DNA from: JAWLBM01 sp041687675
Lineage (GTDB): Bacteria > Pseudomonadota > Alphaproteobacteria > Rhizobiales > Pleomorphomonadaceae
Assembly (NCBI GenBank): GCA_041687675.1
Contig: JAWLBM010000019.1
Coordinates: 1-64,000, forward strand
Direction of reading: 5' to 3'
Length of the DNA stretch: 64,000 nt
The position numbers were made by a program, and so were the translations under genes. Below, one piece after another: positions 55,446-63,455 of the stretch; position 1 is the first letter of the stretch; every line of letters begins with the position of its first letter. The notes beneath the pieces are model-generated. The model ran no database searches. It was not told the DNA's origin and saw nothing but the letters and a program-made list of their open reading frames with translations.

Positions 55446-56843
55446 ATGTCGGCCAACGTCTCCGCCGTCCTCTACCTGATCTCGGCGGTCCTCTTCATCA
55501 TGGCGCTGCGCGGGCTGTCGAGCCCGGTCACCTCGCGCCGGGGCAACATCTTCGGCATGGTGGGCATGACCATCGCGGTCCTGACCACGCTCGCCTCGAT
55601 CCCGCCCTCCGCCGGCGCCTATGCGCTGATCCTCATCGGCCTCGCGGTCGGCGGCGGCATCGGCGCGGTGATCGCCCGGCGCATCGCCATGACGGCGATG
55701 CCGCAGCTCGTCGCCGCCTTCCACTCGCTGGTCGGCCTCGCGGCGGTGATGGTGGCCGCGGCGGCGCTCTACGCCCCGGCGGCCTTCGGCATCGGCGACC
55801 CCGGCCACATCCACGCCCAGGCGCTGGTCGAGATGAGCCTCGGCGTCGCCATCGGCGCGATCACCTTCACCGGCTCGGTCATCGCCTTCCTCAAGCTCGA
55901 CGGGCGGATGAGCGGCAAGCCGATTCTGCTGCCCGCCCGCCACATCATCAACGCCGGCCTCGCGCTCCTGGTCGTGATCCTGGTCGTGGTGCTGGTCCAG
56001 ACCGAGAGCCACACGGTCTTCTGGCTGATCGTGATCGCCTCGCTGGTGTTCGGCGGCCTGATCATCGTCCCGATCGGCGGCGCCGACATGCCGGTGGTCG
56101 TGTCGATGCTGAACTCCTACTCGGGCTGGGCGGCGGCCGGCATCGGCTTCACGCTGGGCAACACGGCGCTGATCATCGTCGGCGCGCTGGTCGGCTCGTC
56201 GGGCGCGATCCTCTCCTACATCATGTGCAAGGGCATGAACCGGTCGTTCATCTCGGTGATCCTCGGCGGCTTCGGCGGCGAGACCGCCGGCGGCCCGGCC
56301 GGGGCGGCCGAGCAGCGGCCGATCAAGCAGGGCTCGGCCGAGGACGCCGCCTTCATCATGAAGAACGCCTCCAAGGTCATCATCGTGCCGGGCTACGGCA
56401 TGGCGGTGGCGCAGGCCCAGCATGCGCTGCGCGAGATGGCCGACCAGCTCAAGGAGGAGGGCGTCGAGGTCAAGTACGCCATCCACCCGGTGGCGGGCCG
56501 CATGCCCGGCCACATGAACGTGCTGCTCGCCGAGGCCTCGGTGCCCTACGACGAGGTGTTCGAGCTGGAGGACATCAACAACGAGTTCGCCCAGGCCGAC
56601 GTCGCCTTCGTCATCGGCGCCAACGACGTCACCAACCCGGCGGCGAAGACCGACAAGACCTCGCCGATCTACGGCATGCCGGTGCTGGACGTGGAGAAGG
56701 CGGGCACGGTGCTGTTCGTCAAGCGCGGCATGGGCTCCGGCTACGCCGGCGTCGAGAACGAGCTGTTCTTCCGCGACAACACCATGATGCTGTTCGGCGA
56801 CGCCAAGAAGATGGTCGAGAGCATCATCAAGAACTTCGACTGA
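55446..56843 (+). CDS. pntB: NAD(P)+ transhydrogenase subunit beta
   Basis: A 465-residue subunit with nine helices or so and the C-terminal NADP(H)-binding domain III. Membrane motifs are AAFHSLVGLAAVMVA with the proton-path His, and GGADMPVVVSMLNSYSGWAAAGIGF. Domain III shows IVPGYGMAVAQAQHALREM, HPVAGRMPGHMNVLLAEA, FVIGANDVTNPAA and KRGMGSGYAGVENELFF. Start ATG 55446 follows a GGGAGGGCGG site. It is the last gene of the unit; a perfect palindromic terminator follows 32 bp later. Confidence 0.96.
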   Translation: MSANVSAVLYLISAVLFIMALRGLSSPVTSRRGNIFGMVGMTIAVLTTLASIPPSAGAYALILIGLAVGGGIGAVIARRIAMTAMPQLVAAFHSLVGLAAVMVAAAALYAPAAFGIGDPGHIHAQALVEMSLGVAIGAITFTGSVIAFLKLDGRMSGKPILLPARHIINAGLALLVVILVVVLVQTESHTVFWLIVIASLVFGGLIIVPIGGADMPVVVSMLNSYSGWAAAGIGFTLGNTALIIVGALVGSSGAILSYIMCKGMNRSFISVILGGFGGETAGGPAGAAEQRPIKQGSAEDAAFIMKNASKVIIVPGYGMAVAQAQHALREMADQLKEEGVEVKYAIHPVAGRMPGHMNVLLAEASVPYDEVFELEDINNEFAQADVAFVIGANDVTNPAAKTDKTSPIYGMPVLDVEKAGTVLFVKRGMGSGYAGVENELFFRDNTMMLFGDAKKMVESIIKNFD

Positions 56844-56875
56844 GGCGGGGCCTCGTTCGTGCCAGTCGAGGAAGC

Positions 56876-56907
56876 CCCGGCCGGATCCGGCCGGGACTGT
56901 TTTCTTT
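56876..56907 (+). terminator. Rho-independent terminator of the pnt operon
   Basis: CCCGGCCGGA (56876-56885) and TCCGGCCGGG (56886-56895) form a perfect 20-bp palindrome, followed by TTTTCTTT at 56900-56907. Confidence 0.8.
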
Positions 56908-56963
56908 GGCTGGTGACCGGAGCCGGCAAAGGCAGGGCGTAGCCCGACTGCGGGAGCCCGGAT

Positions 56964-57003
56964 GCAAAAACGCCACCCGCGGTCGGAAGCCGGGGGTGGC
57001 GTT
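56964..57003 (-). terminator. Rho-independent terminator of the pur-bolA-grxD operon
   Basis: On the minus strand AACGCCACCC (57003-56994) pairs with GGGTGGCGTT (56978-56969), and the stem runs straight into TTT (TTTTTGC). It lies 27 bp past the grxD stop and faces the pnt terminator. Confidence 0.85.
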
Positions 57004-57030
57004 CTGTCTCGCTGGAAGGCTTCGCCGCCC

Positions 57031-57366
57031 TCAGACCGCGCTCTTCACCGGCACGCCGGCCTCCGTGAGGTGGGACTGCAGCTCGCCCTGCTGGAACATC
57101 TCGCGGATGATGTCGCACCCGCCGACGAACTCGCCCTTGACGTAGAGCTGGGGGATGGTCGGCCAGTTGGTGTAGGTCTTGATGCCGTTGCGGAGTTCGT
57201 CGTTCTCCAGCACGTTGACGCCCTTGTAGGGCACGCCGAGGTGGTTGAGGATCTGTACCACCTGGCCGGAGAAGCCGCACATCGGGAAGTCCGGCGTGCC
57301 CTTCATGAACAGCACCACGTCGTTGGACTTCACTTCGTTGTCGATGAAGGCGTTGATGTCGGACAT
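57031..57366 (-). CDS. grxD: Monothiol glutaredoxin, Grx4 family
   Basis: A 111-residue CGFS-type glutaredoxin. The active site is C30 in FPMCGFSG; other family parts are LFMKGTPDFP, WPTIPQLYVKGEFVGGCDI. These proteins bind a [2Fe-2S] cluster with glutathione and hand it on, often together with BolA. ATG 57366 has GAGGA upstream. The bolA gene lies 89 bp upstream on the same strand, which supports a Grx4-BolA pair in iron-sulfur delivery or iron sensing. Confidence 0.96.
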   Translation of the reverse strand: MSDINAFIDNEVKSNDVVLFMKGTPDFPMCGFSGQVVQILNHLGVPYKGVNVLENDELRNGIKTYTNWPTIPQLYVKGEFVGGCDIIREMFQQGELQSHLTEAGVPVKSAV

Positions 57367-57455
57367 CGTCTGGTCCTCGTGTCTCGCCGGGGTCAAGGTC
57401 CGGCGGTGGTCGGAAGGGTGGAGGGCGCCGCCCGGGGCGGCCGCCCGGCTCGGGT

Positions 57456-57689
57456 TCAGGCGGGTGCGCTGGTCTGCAGGGCGAGGGCGTGCAACTGGCC
57501 GCCCATCTTGCCCTTGAGGGCGTCGTAGACGAGCTGGTGCTGCTTGACGCGGGTGAGGCCGCGGAAGGATTCCGACACGACGATCGCGGAATAGTGGTCG
57601 CCGTCGCCGGCGAGATCGCGGATCTCGATCCTGGCGTCCGGCAGCGCCTCCCTGATCATCGCCTCGATCTCACGCGCCTGCATCGCCAT
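57456..57689 (-). CDS. BolA family protein
   Basis: A 77-residue BolA/IbaG-type protein: IEAMIREALPDARIEIRDLAGDGDHYSAIVVSESFRGLTRVKQHQLVYDALKG. The C-terminal His of RVKQHQLVY is the usual cluster ligand shared with Grx4. It lies 23 bp after purL and upstream of grxD, so the pair sits at the end of the purine operon, an arrangement common in Hyphomicrobiales. Confidence 0.94.
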   Translation of the reverse strand: MAMQAREIEAMIREALPDARIEIRDLAGDGDHYSAIVVSESFRGLTRVKQHQLVYDALKGKMGGQLHALALQTSAPA

Positions 57690-57712
57690 CCGTCAGTCCC
57701 TCCGCTCGTCTC

Positions 57713-59920
57713 TCACGCCGCCGCGCCGTTCATGAAGCGCGGGAACCAGCCCTCGTGCGCCCCGGCGAGGTCTGCCACCGATATGGTCGCGGAATCGCCG
57801 AGAATCAACCGATCGCCGCCGACGGCGCCGAGGCGCACCAGCGGAACGCCGGCCGCTTCCGCCGCTGCCGCCACCGCCTCGCCCGTTCCAGGCGGCACGG
57901 TGACGACATAGCGGGCCTGGTCCTCGGCGAAGAGTGCCACGTGCGGGGTGACCCCGTCGAGGGCGACCTCGGCGCCAAGGCGGCCGGTCATCGCCATCTC
58001 CGCGAGCGCGACGGCGAGGCCGCCGTCGGAGAGGTCGTGGCAGGCGGTCGCCTTGCCCTCGCGGATCAGGGTGCGGACGAACTCGCCGTGGCGGCGCTCG
58101 GCCTCGAGGTCGACGGGCGGCGGCGCCCCGGCCTCGCGGCCGTGGATCTCGCGGAGATAGATCGACTGGCCGAGATGACGGCCGTGGCCGCCGACAAGCA
58201 GGATCTCGTCGCCCTCGGCCTTGAAGGCGAGGGTCGCCATCTGCTCCACGTCGTCGAGCAGCCCGACGCCGACGATGGCCGGCGTCGGCAGGATCGCCCG
58301 GCCGTTGGTCTCGTTGTAGAGCGACACGTTGCCGGAGACGATCGGGAAGTCGAGCGCGCGGCAGGCCTCGCCGAGGCCTTTGATCGCCATCACCAGCTGG
58401 CCCATGATCTCCGGCTTCTCCGGGTTGCCGAAGTTGAGGTTGTCGGTGACGGCGATCGGCTGGGCGCCGACCGCGGTGATGTTGCGCCAGGCCTCCGCCA
58501 CCGCCTGCTTGCCGCCCTCGAAGGGATCCGCCTCGCAGTAGCGCGGCGTCACGTCCGCCGACATGGCGAGCGCCTTGCGGGTGCCGTCGACCCGGACGAC
58601 GCCGGCGTCGCCGCCGGGCACGGTGGCGGAGTTGCCCTGGACGAGGGTGTCGTATTGCTCGAAGACCCAGCGGCGCGAGCAGAGGTCCGGCGAGCCGAGC
58701 AGGGCGAGGAGCGCCGCGCCGATGTCGTTCGGCGCCGGCACCTCGGAGGCGTCCAGCGCGGCGGGCTTCGCCGGCGCGATCCACGGCCGGTCGTACTCGG
58801 GCGCCTCGTCGCCGAGGTCCTTGATCGGAAGGTCCGCCACCACCTCGCCGCCATGGAGGATGCGGAAGCGCAGGTCGTCGGTGGTGCGGCCGACGACCGC
58901 GAAGTCGAGCTCCCATTTGTGGAAGATCGCCTTGGCGGCCTCCTCCATGGACGGCTCGAGCACCATGAGCATGCGCTCCTGGCTCTCCGACAGCATCATC
59001 TCGTAGGCGGTCATGTCCGCCTCGCGCACCGGCACCCGGTCGAGGTCGAGCTCGATGCCGAGGTCGCCCTTGGCGCCCATCTCGACGGCCGAGCAGGTGA
59101 GGCCGGCCGCGCCCATGTCCTGGATCGCGATCACCGCGCCGGAGGCCATCAGCTCGAGGCAGGCCTCCAGCAGCCGCTTCTCGGTGAAGGGGTCGCCGAC
59201 CTGCACGGTCGGGCGCTTTTCCTCGATCTCGTCGTCGAACTCGGCCGAGGCCATGGTGGCGCCGCCGACGCCGTCGCGGCCGGTCTTGGCGCCGAGGTAG
59301 ACCACAGGCAGCCCGACGCCGCGCGCCTGGCTGAGGAAGATGCCGTCGCGCCGGGCGATGCCGAGAGCGAAGGCGTTGACGAGGCAGTTGCCGTCGTAGC
59401 GGGTGTGGAAGTTCACCTCGCCGCCGACCGTCGGCACGCCGAAGGAGTTGCCGTAGCCGCCGATGCCGGCGACGACGCCGGAGACGAGATGGCGGGTCTT
59501 CGGATGGTCGGGCGCGCCGAAGCGCAGCGCGTTCATCGCCGCGATCGGCCGGGCGCCCATGGTGAACACGTCGCGCAGGATGCCGCCGACGCCCGTCGCC
59601 GCGCCCTGGTAGGGCTCGATGTAGGACGGGTGGTTGTGGCTCTCCATCTTGAAGACGGCGACGTCGCCGTCGCCGATGTCGATGACGCCGGCGTTCTCGC
59701 CCGGGCCGATCACCACCTTGGCGCCGGTGGTCGGCAGCGTCTTCAGCCACTTCTTCGACGACTTGTACGAGCAGTGCTCGTTCCACATGGCCGAGAAGAT
59801 GCCGAGCTCGGTGATCGTCGGCTCGCGGCCGATGAGGTCCAGGATGCGCTGGTACTCGTCCGGCTTCAGGCCGTGCGCGGCGATGAGGTCGGGCGTGATG
59901 GCGGGCTCGGTGCGGCTCAC
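57713..59920 (-). CDS. purL: Phosphoribosylformylglycinamidine synthase subunit II
   Basis: A 735-residue small-type PurL. It converts FGAR, ATP and ammonia (from PurQ) to FGAM, step four of purine synthesis. The conserved N-terminus is MWNEHCSYKSSKKWLKTLPT with the active His. Other parts are GENAGVIDIGDGDVAVFKMESHNHPSYIEPYQGAATGVGGI and GAKTGRDGVGGATMASAEF. Length is that of the PurS/PurQ-dependent form, and both partner genes are upstream in the same operon. Confidence 0.97.
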   Translation of the reverse strand: MSRTEPAITPDLIAAHGLKPDEYQRILDLIGREPTITELGIFSAMWNEHCSYKSSKKWLKTLPTTGAKVVIGPGENAGVIDIGDGDVAVFKMESHNHPSYIEPYQGAATGVGGILRDVFTMGARPIAAMNALRFGAPDHPKTRHLVSGVVAGIGGYGNSFGVPTVGGEVNFHTRYDGNCLVNAFALGIARRDGIFLSQARGVGLPVVYLGAKTGRDGVGGATMASAEFDDEIEEKRPTVQVGDPFTEKRLLEACLELMASGAVIAIQDMGAAGLTCSAVEMGAKGDLGIELDLDRVPVREADMTAYEMMLSESQERMLMVLEPSMEEAAKAIFHKWELDFAVVGRTTDDLRFRILHGGEVVADLPIKDLGDEAPEYDRPWIAPAKPAALDASEVPAPNDIGAALLALLGSPDLCSRRWVFEQYDTLVQGNSATVPGGDAGVVRVDGTRKALAMSADVTPRYCEADPFEGGKQAVAEAWRNITAVGAQPIAVTDNLNFGNPEKPEIMGQLVMAIKGLGEACRALDFPIVSGNVSLYNETNGRAILPTPAIVGVGLLDDVEQMATLAFKAEGDEILLVGGHGRHLGQSIYLREIHGREAGAPPPVDLEAERRHGEFVRTLIREGKATACHDLSDGGLAVALAEMAMTGRLGAEVALDGVTPHVALFAEDQARYVVTVPPGTGEAVAAAAEAAGVPLVRLGAVGGDRLILGDSATISVADLAGAHEGWFPRFMNGAAA

Positions 59921-59963
59921 GGGCGCGGTCGTCCTCGTCTTCTGGCGTCGTCGGGGCCGCGGG

Positions 59964-60635
59964 TCAGGCGGCCAGCGTCCGCACCACGCTCTCGAACAGG
60001 CCGCGCCCGTCGAGGCCGCCGTGCAGCGCTTCGATGAGGTTCTCCGGGTGCGGCATCATGCCGAGCACGTTGCCGCGCGCGTTCAAAATGCCGGCGATGT
60101 CGTTCACCGAGCCGTTCGGGTTGGTGCCCTCGGCGTAGCGGAAGGCGACCCGGCGCTCGCCCTCGATCCGGGCCAGCGTCTCGGCGTCGGCGAAGTAGTT
60201 GCCGTCGTGGTGGGCGACGGGGCAGGGGATCACCTGGCCCTCGCGGTAGGCGCGGGTGAAGTCGGTGTCGGCGTTGGCGACCGTCAGCTTCACCGTCCTG
60301 CAGACGAAGCGCAGCCCGGCATTGCGCATCAGCACGCCCGGCAGCAGGCCGGCCTCGGTGAGGATCTGGAAGCCGTTGCAGACGCCGAGGACGCGCACGC
60401 CCCTCGCCGCCTTGTCGGCGACGTCGCGCATCGCCGCGGAGCGCGCGGCGATGGCGCCGCAGCGCAGGTAGTCGCCGTAGGAGAAGCCCCCCGGCAGCAC
60501 GATCAGGTCGACGTCCGGGATGGTGGTGTCCTGGTGCCAGACGAGCGCCGGCGCCGTGCCGGTCACCTTCGTCAGCGCGGCGACCATGTCGCGGTCGCGA
60601 TTGGAGCCCGGAAAGACGACGACAGCGGAACGCAT
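59964..60635 (-). CDS. purQ: Phosphoribosylformylglycinamidine synthase subunit I (glutaminase)
   Basis: A 223-residue class I glutamine amidotransferase that makes ammonia for PurL. The nucleophile is C86 in VLGVCNGFQIL, with the His-Glu pair in MMPHPENLIEALHG near the end. The N-terminus VVFPGSNRDRDM and GGFSYGDYLRCGAIAARS are diagnostic. It lies 43 bp upstream of purL. Confidence 0.97.
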   Translation of the reverse strand: MRSAVVVFPGSNRDRDMVAALTKVTGTAPALVWHQDTTIPDVDLIVLPGGFSYGDYLRCGAIAARSAAMRDVADKAARGVRVLGVCNGFQILTEAGLLPGVLMRNAGLRFVCRTVKLTVANADTDFTRAYREGQVIPCPVAHHDGNYFADAETLARIEGERRVAFRYAEGTNPNGSVNDIAGILNARGNVLGMMPHPENLIEALHGGLDGRGLFESVVRTLAA

Positions 60636-60737
60636 GGCGAAACCTCGATCGGCCGGGGAATGCCGGCGCTTGTTTCACAGATGGCGGCCGGAGTCCATCA
60701 GCGCCAAGGCCCTGCGGCGATTGTTCACCGCAACTGT

Positions 60738-60866
60738 TCAGCGGAGCGTCAGCGACACGGCGACCACGGCCGCGAGCAGCGGGATGCCGATGAAGATCGC
60801 CGCCTTGACGAGGAGGAAGCGGACGACGCGCCGACCGTCGCCCGCCGGATCGGGGCGCGGCTGCAT
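60738..60866 (-). CDS. 42-residue membrane protein between purS and purQ
   Basis: A short gene with ATG 60866 and TGA 60738. The product has a basic N-terminus (MQPRPDPAGDGRRVVRF) and a single helix (LLVKAAIFIGIPLLAAVVAVSLTL). It starts 4 bp after the purS stop, so it is probably read by coupled translation. A small membrane protein in the same place is found in many Hyphomicrobiales and is annotated as associated with FGAM synthase; its function is unknown. It might tether the PurS/Q/L complex to the membrane, which is speculation. Confidence 0.75.
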   Translation of the reverse strand: MQPRPDPAGDGRRVVRFLLVKAAIFIGIPLLAAVVAVSLTLR

Positions 60867-60870
60867 CGGC

Positions 60871-61113
60871 TCAGCCCAGGATCTCGATCGCGTAGTTCTC
60901 GATCACCGTGTTGGCGAGAAGCTTCTCGCACATCTCGGCAACCTCGGCCTTCGCCGCCTCCGGATCGGTCCCGGCGAGGACGATGTCGATGATCTTGCCC
61001 TGCCGGGCGGTCTCGACGCCGCCGAATCCGAGCCCCCTCAGGGCCCCCTCGATCGCCTTGCCCTGCGGATCCAGCACGCCCGCCTTGAGGGTGATGATGA
61101 CGCGAGCCTTCAC
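60871..61113 (-). CDS. purS: Phosphoribosylformylglycinamidine synthase subunit PurS
   Basis: An 80-residue bridging subunit of the FGAM synthase complex: KARVIITLKAGVLDPQGKAIEGALRGLGF, ARQGKIIDIVLAG and LLANTVIENYAIEI. The pattern and length are typical. It follows purC, separated by a 141-bp gap that contains the interspersed palindrome. Confidence 0.95.
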   Translation of the reverse strand: MKARVIITLKAGVLDPQGKAIEGALRGLGFGGVETARQGKIIDIVLAGTDPEAAKAEVAEMCEKLLANTVIENYAIEILG

Positions 61114-61173
61114 GTATGTCGTCTCCTTGGATGTGCGCCGGGATTGCGCCGCGTGTCCGCCGTCGGCGGCTCG

Positions 61174-61241
61174 CCCCTCATCCGCCCCTTCGGGGCACCT
61201 TCTCCCCGAGGGGAGAAGGGAATCCCCCGAGGGGAGAAGGG
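61174..61241. repeat. CCTTCTCCCC palindromic intergenic element with a tail duplication
   Basis: The element has CCCCTCATCCGCC (from 61174), a CCCCTTCGGGG hairpin, and the perfect hairpin CCTTCTCCCC (61198-61207) with GGGGAGAAGG (61210-61219). A second partial right arm (CCCCCGAGGGGAGAAGG) follows to 61241, as if the end had been duplicated. It is the same family as the copies at 2746-2861 and 44755-44777. It lies inside the purine operon between purC and purS, so it may attenuate or process that message. Confidence 0.75.
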
Positions 61242-61254
61242 AACGGCGGTGTCG

Positions 61255-62019
61255 TCACTTCACCAGCGTCGGGCCGGAGCCTCGCGGGGGCTCCTGCTCG
61301 TTGAGGATGCCGAGGCGGCGGGCGACCTCCTGGTAGCTCTCGAGAAGCCCGCCCATGTCGCGGCGGAAGCGGTCCTTGTCGAGGCGGTCGCCGGTGGCGA
61401 CGTCCCACAGGCGGCAGCTGTCCGGGCTGATCTCGTCGGCGACGACGATGCGCATCATGTCGCCCTCCCAGAGCCGGCCGCACTCCATCTTGAAGTCGAC
61501 CAGCTTGATGCCGACGCCGAGGAAGAGGCCGGCGAGGAAGTCGTTGACGCGGATGGCGAGCGCCATCACGTCGTCGATCTCCTGCGGCGTCGCCCAGCCG
61601 AAGGCGGTGATGTGCTCCTCGGAGACCATCGGGTCGCCGAGCTGGTCGTTCTTGAAGTAGAACTCGATGATCGAGCGGGGCAGCTGCGTCCCCTCCTCGA
61701 TGCCGAGGCGCTGCGACAGCGAGCCGGCCGCAACGTTTCGCACCACCACCTCCAGCGGGATGATCTCCACCTCGCGGATCAGTTGCTCGCGCATGTTGAG
61801 ACGGCGGATGAAGTGGGTCGGGATACCCATCTGGTTCAGATGGGTGAAGACATACTCGGAGATGCGGTTGTTCAGCACCCCCTTGCCGTCGATGACCTCG
61901 TGCTTCTTGGCGTTGAACGCCGTGGCGTCGTCCTTGAAGTGCTGGATGAGGGTGCCCGGCTCCGGCCCTTCGTACAGGATCTTGGCCTTGCCCTCGTAGA
62001 TGCGCCGGCGGCGATTCAT
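61255..62019 (-). CDS. purC: Phosphoribosylaminoimidazole-succinocarboxamide synthase
   Basis: A 254-residue SAICAR synthase joining CAIR and aspartate. It opens MNRRRRIYEGKAKILYEGPEPGTLIQHFKDDATAFN and has RNVAAGSLSQRLGIEEG, YFKNDQLGDPMVSEEHI, KLVDFKMECGR and ADEISPDSCRLWD. Length matches the usual 254 of alphaproteobacteria. Start ATG 62019 fits the family, although no good ribosome site precedes it. It is the first gene of the purC-purS-orf-purQ-purL-bolA-grxD series. Confidence 0.96.
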   Translation of the reverse strand: MNRRRRIYEGKAKILYEGPEPGTLIQHFKDDATAFNAKKHEVIDGKGVLNNRISEYVFTHLNQMGIPTHFIRRLNMREQLIREVEIIPLEVVVRNVAAGSLSQRLGIEEGTQLPRSIIEFYFKNDQLGDPMVSEEHITAFGWATPQEIDDVMALAIRVNDFLAGLFLGVGIKLVDFKMECGRLWEGDMMRIVVADEISPDSCRLWDVATGDRLDKDRFRRDMGGLLESYQEVARRLGILNEQEPPRGSGPTLVK

Positions 62020-62450
62020 GGGTATGTACCGTGGTGTGTGGGTGAAATCCATGTGGCCGGTGGCTCCGGGTCGGTGTTGATGTCGACGGCCGTCGGTCGC
62101 CTCGGCGGTGAGCCTCGATCCAAGGTGAGCGGTATGGCGGTCGCCCGCCCGGGCGCCCGGACCGCCGACCCGTCGCGCCGGTCCACGGCGCGCGAAGCGG
62201 CCGGCGGACCTGCGGAAAGGCCAAGCGACGAAAGCGGGCCGGAACTGGTCCGCCCGCTTCCGTATTCGATCGCGGCGGACACTACTCGATCGGCGCCGCG
62301 ATAACAATCCCGATCAGGGCAGGGCGGACCGGCGCCGCCCGCATGGCGGCGGTCCGCCCACAAGTCGCGTTGCGTCCGGGGCCCGCCACGGCTATCAAGT
62401 CCGCGACAGAGTCCCCATATGCCGAGCGTATGCAAGATCGGGAGTGTTCG
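62020..62450. other. 431-bp divergent intergenic region purC / zeta subunit
   Basis: No gene is credible. A near-perfect hairpin, AAGCGGGCCGGA with TCCGCCCGCTT around ACTGG, lies at about 62232-62259; it could be part of a purC leader. The stretch 62395-62445 just before the zeta gene is less GC-rich and likely holds its promoter. I see no riboswitch-like element. Confidence 0.35.
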
Positions 62451-62774
62451 ATGACCACGTTCGACAACCGCGAGAAGGGCTTCGAGAACAAGTTCGCCCA
62501 CGACGAGGCGCTACGGTTCAAGGCCTACGCCCGGCGCAACAAGCTCCTCGGCCTCTGGGCCGCCGAAAAGCTGGGGCTGTCCGGCGCCGAGGCCGACGAA
62601 TATGCGCTGACCGTCGTTCGCGCCGACTTCGAGGAAGCCGGCGACGACGACGTGTTCCGCAAGGTGAAGGCCGATCTCGACGCCAAGGGCGCGCAGCAGT
62701 CCGAGCACCAGATCCGCCGCACCATGGAGGAACTGCTCGCGACCGCCGTGCAGCAGGTGCAGTCGGAAGGCTGA
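62451..62774 (+). CDS. F1-ATPase inhibitor subunit zeta (DUF1476)
   Basis: A 107-residue protein of the DUF1476 family: MTTFDNREKGFENKFAHDEALRFKAYARRNKLLGLWAAEKLGL, then a four-helix region ending SEHQIRRTMEELLATAVQQV. In Paracoccus this is the zeta subunit, which plugs F1 through its N-terminal helix and stops ATP hydrolysis; the N-terminal FDNREKGFE...FAHDEAL inhibitory segment is intact. ATG 62451 follows GGGAG. Confidence 0.95.
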   Translation: MTTFDNREKGFENKFAHDEALRFKAYARRNKLLGLWAAEKLGLSGAEADEYALTVVRADFEEAGDDDVFRKVKADLDAKGAQQSEHQIRRTMEELLATAVQQVQSEG

Positions 62775-62813
62775 CCCCGCGTCGGATGCCGCGCCTCCCT
62801 GCCGCCCGGGCCG

Positions 62814-63362
62814 TCAGACCCGGGCGAGCAGCGTGGCGAAGCGCGTCAGGCCCTCGGGCCACGGGCCGTGGCCGGAGGACTCGTCGATGCGGCCCGAGTC
62901 GCCGGCGTCGACCAGCACCGAGCCCCAGCTCGACGCGAGGTCGTCGGCTGCCTCGAAGCTGCACTCGGGGTCGTTCCGGCTGGCGACCAGCATGGAGGGG
63001 AAGGGCAGGGGCTCGCGCGGCACGTCGCCGAAGCTCCTCGCGACCTCGGCCGGCGCGCCGGCGCGGCCGGTGTCGGGCGGGGCGACGAGAAAGGCCGCGG
63101 CGACCTTGCCGGCGAGGGCCGGCGCCGCATGGGCCACGGTGACGACCCCGAGCGCATGGGCGACCAGCACGACCGGCCGCGTCGCCTCCTCCACCGCCGC
63201 GACGAGCCGCGCCACCCAGGCGTCGCGGTCCGGCGCGCCGAAATCCGCCTGCTCCACCCGCCGGGCGGTCGGAAGGCGGCTCTCCCAGCGGGTCTGCCAG
63301 TGTCCGGGCCCGGAATTGCCGAGGCCGGGGATGATCAGGATGTCGCAATCGGCGGTTCTCAT
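62814..63362 (-). CDS. RBBP9/YdeN-like alpha/beta hydrolase with nucleophile Ser replaced by Ala
   Basis: A 182-residue protein of the RBBP9/YdeN serine-hydrolase family. It begins ILIIPGLGNSGPGHWQTRWESRLPTARRVEQADF, which is diagnostic. The nucleophile elbow, normally xHSxG, reads VAHALGVVT, so the catalytic Ser is Ala at residue 69 (codon GCG). The other triad residues appear kept: Asp in SRNDPECSF and His in SGHGPWPEG. Either it is a non-catalytic relative or a base was misread. ATG 63362 is the start; the frame is open upstream without support. It is divergent from the MFS gene with 93 bp between. Confidence 0.85.
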   Translation of the reverse strand: MRTADCDILIIPGLGNSGPGHWQTRWESRLPTARRVEQADFGAPDRDAWVARLVAAVEEATRPVVLVAHALGVVTVAHAAPALAGKVAAAFLVAPPDTGRAGAPAEVARSFGDVPREPLPFPSMLVASRNDPECSFEAADDLASSWGSVLVDAGDSGRIDESSGHGPWPEGLTRFATLLARV

Positions 63363-63455
63363 GGCGGGCAAGGTGGGACCGGGCCGGGCGGGGCGCAACC
63401 CCCCGCCCGTGGCCGGGATGTCCGCCCGCGCCGACGCCTCCGCCGGGGGACGGCC

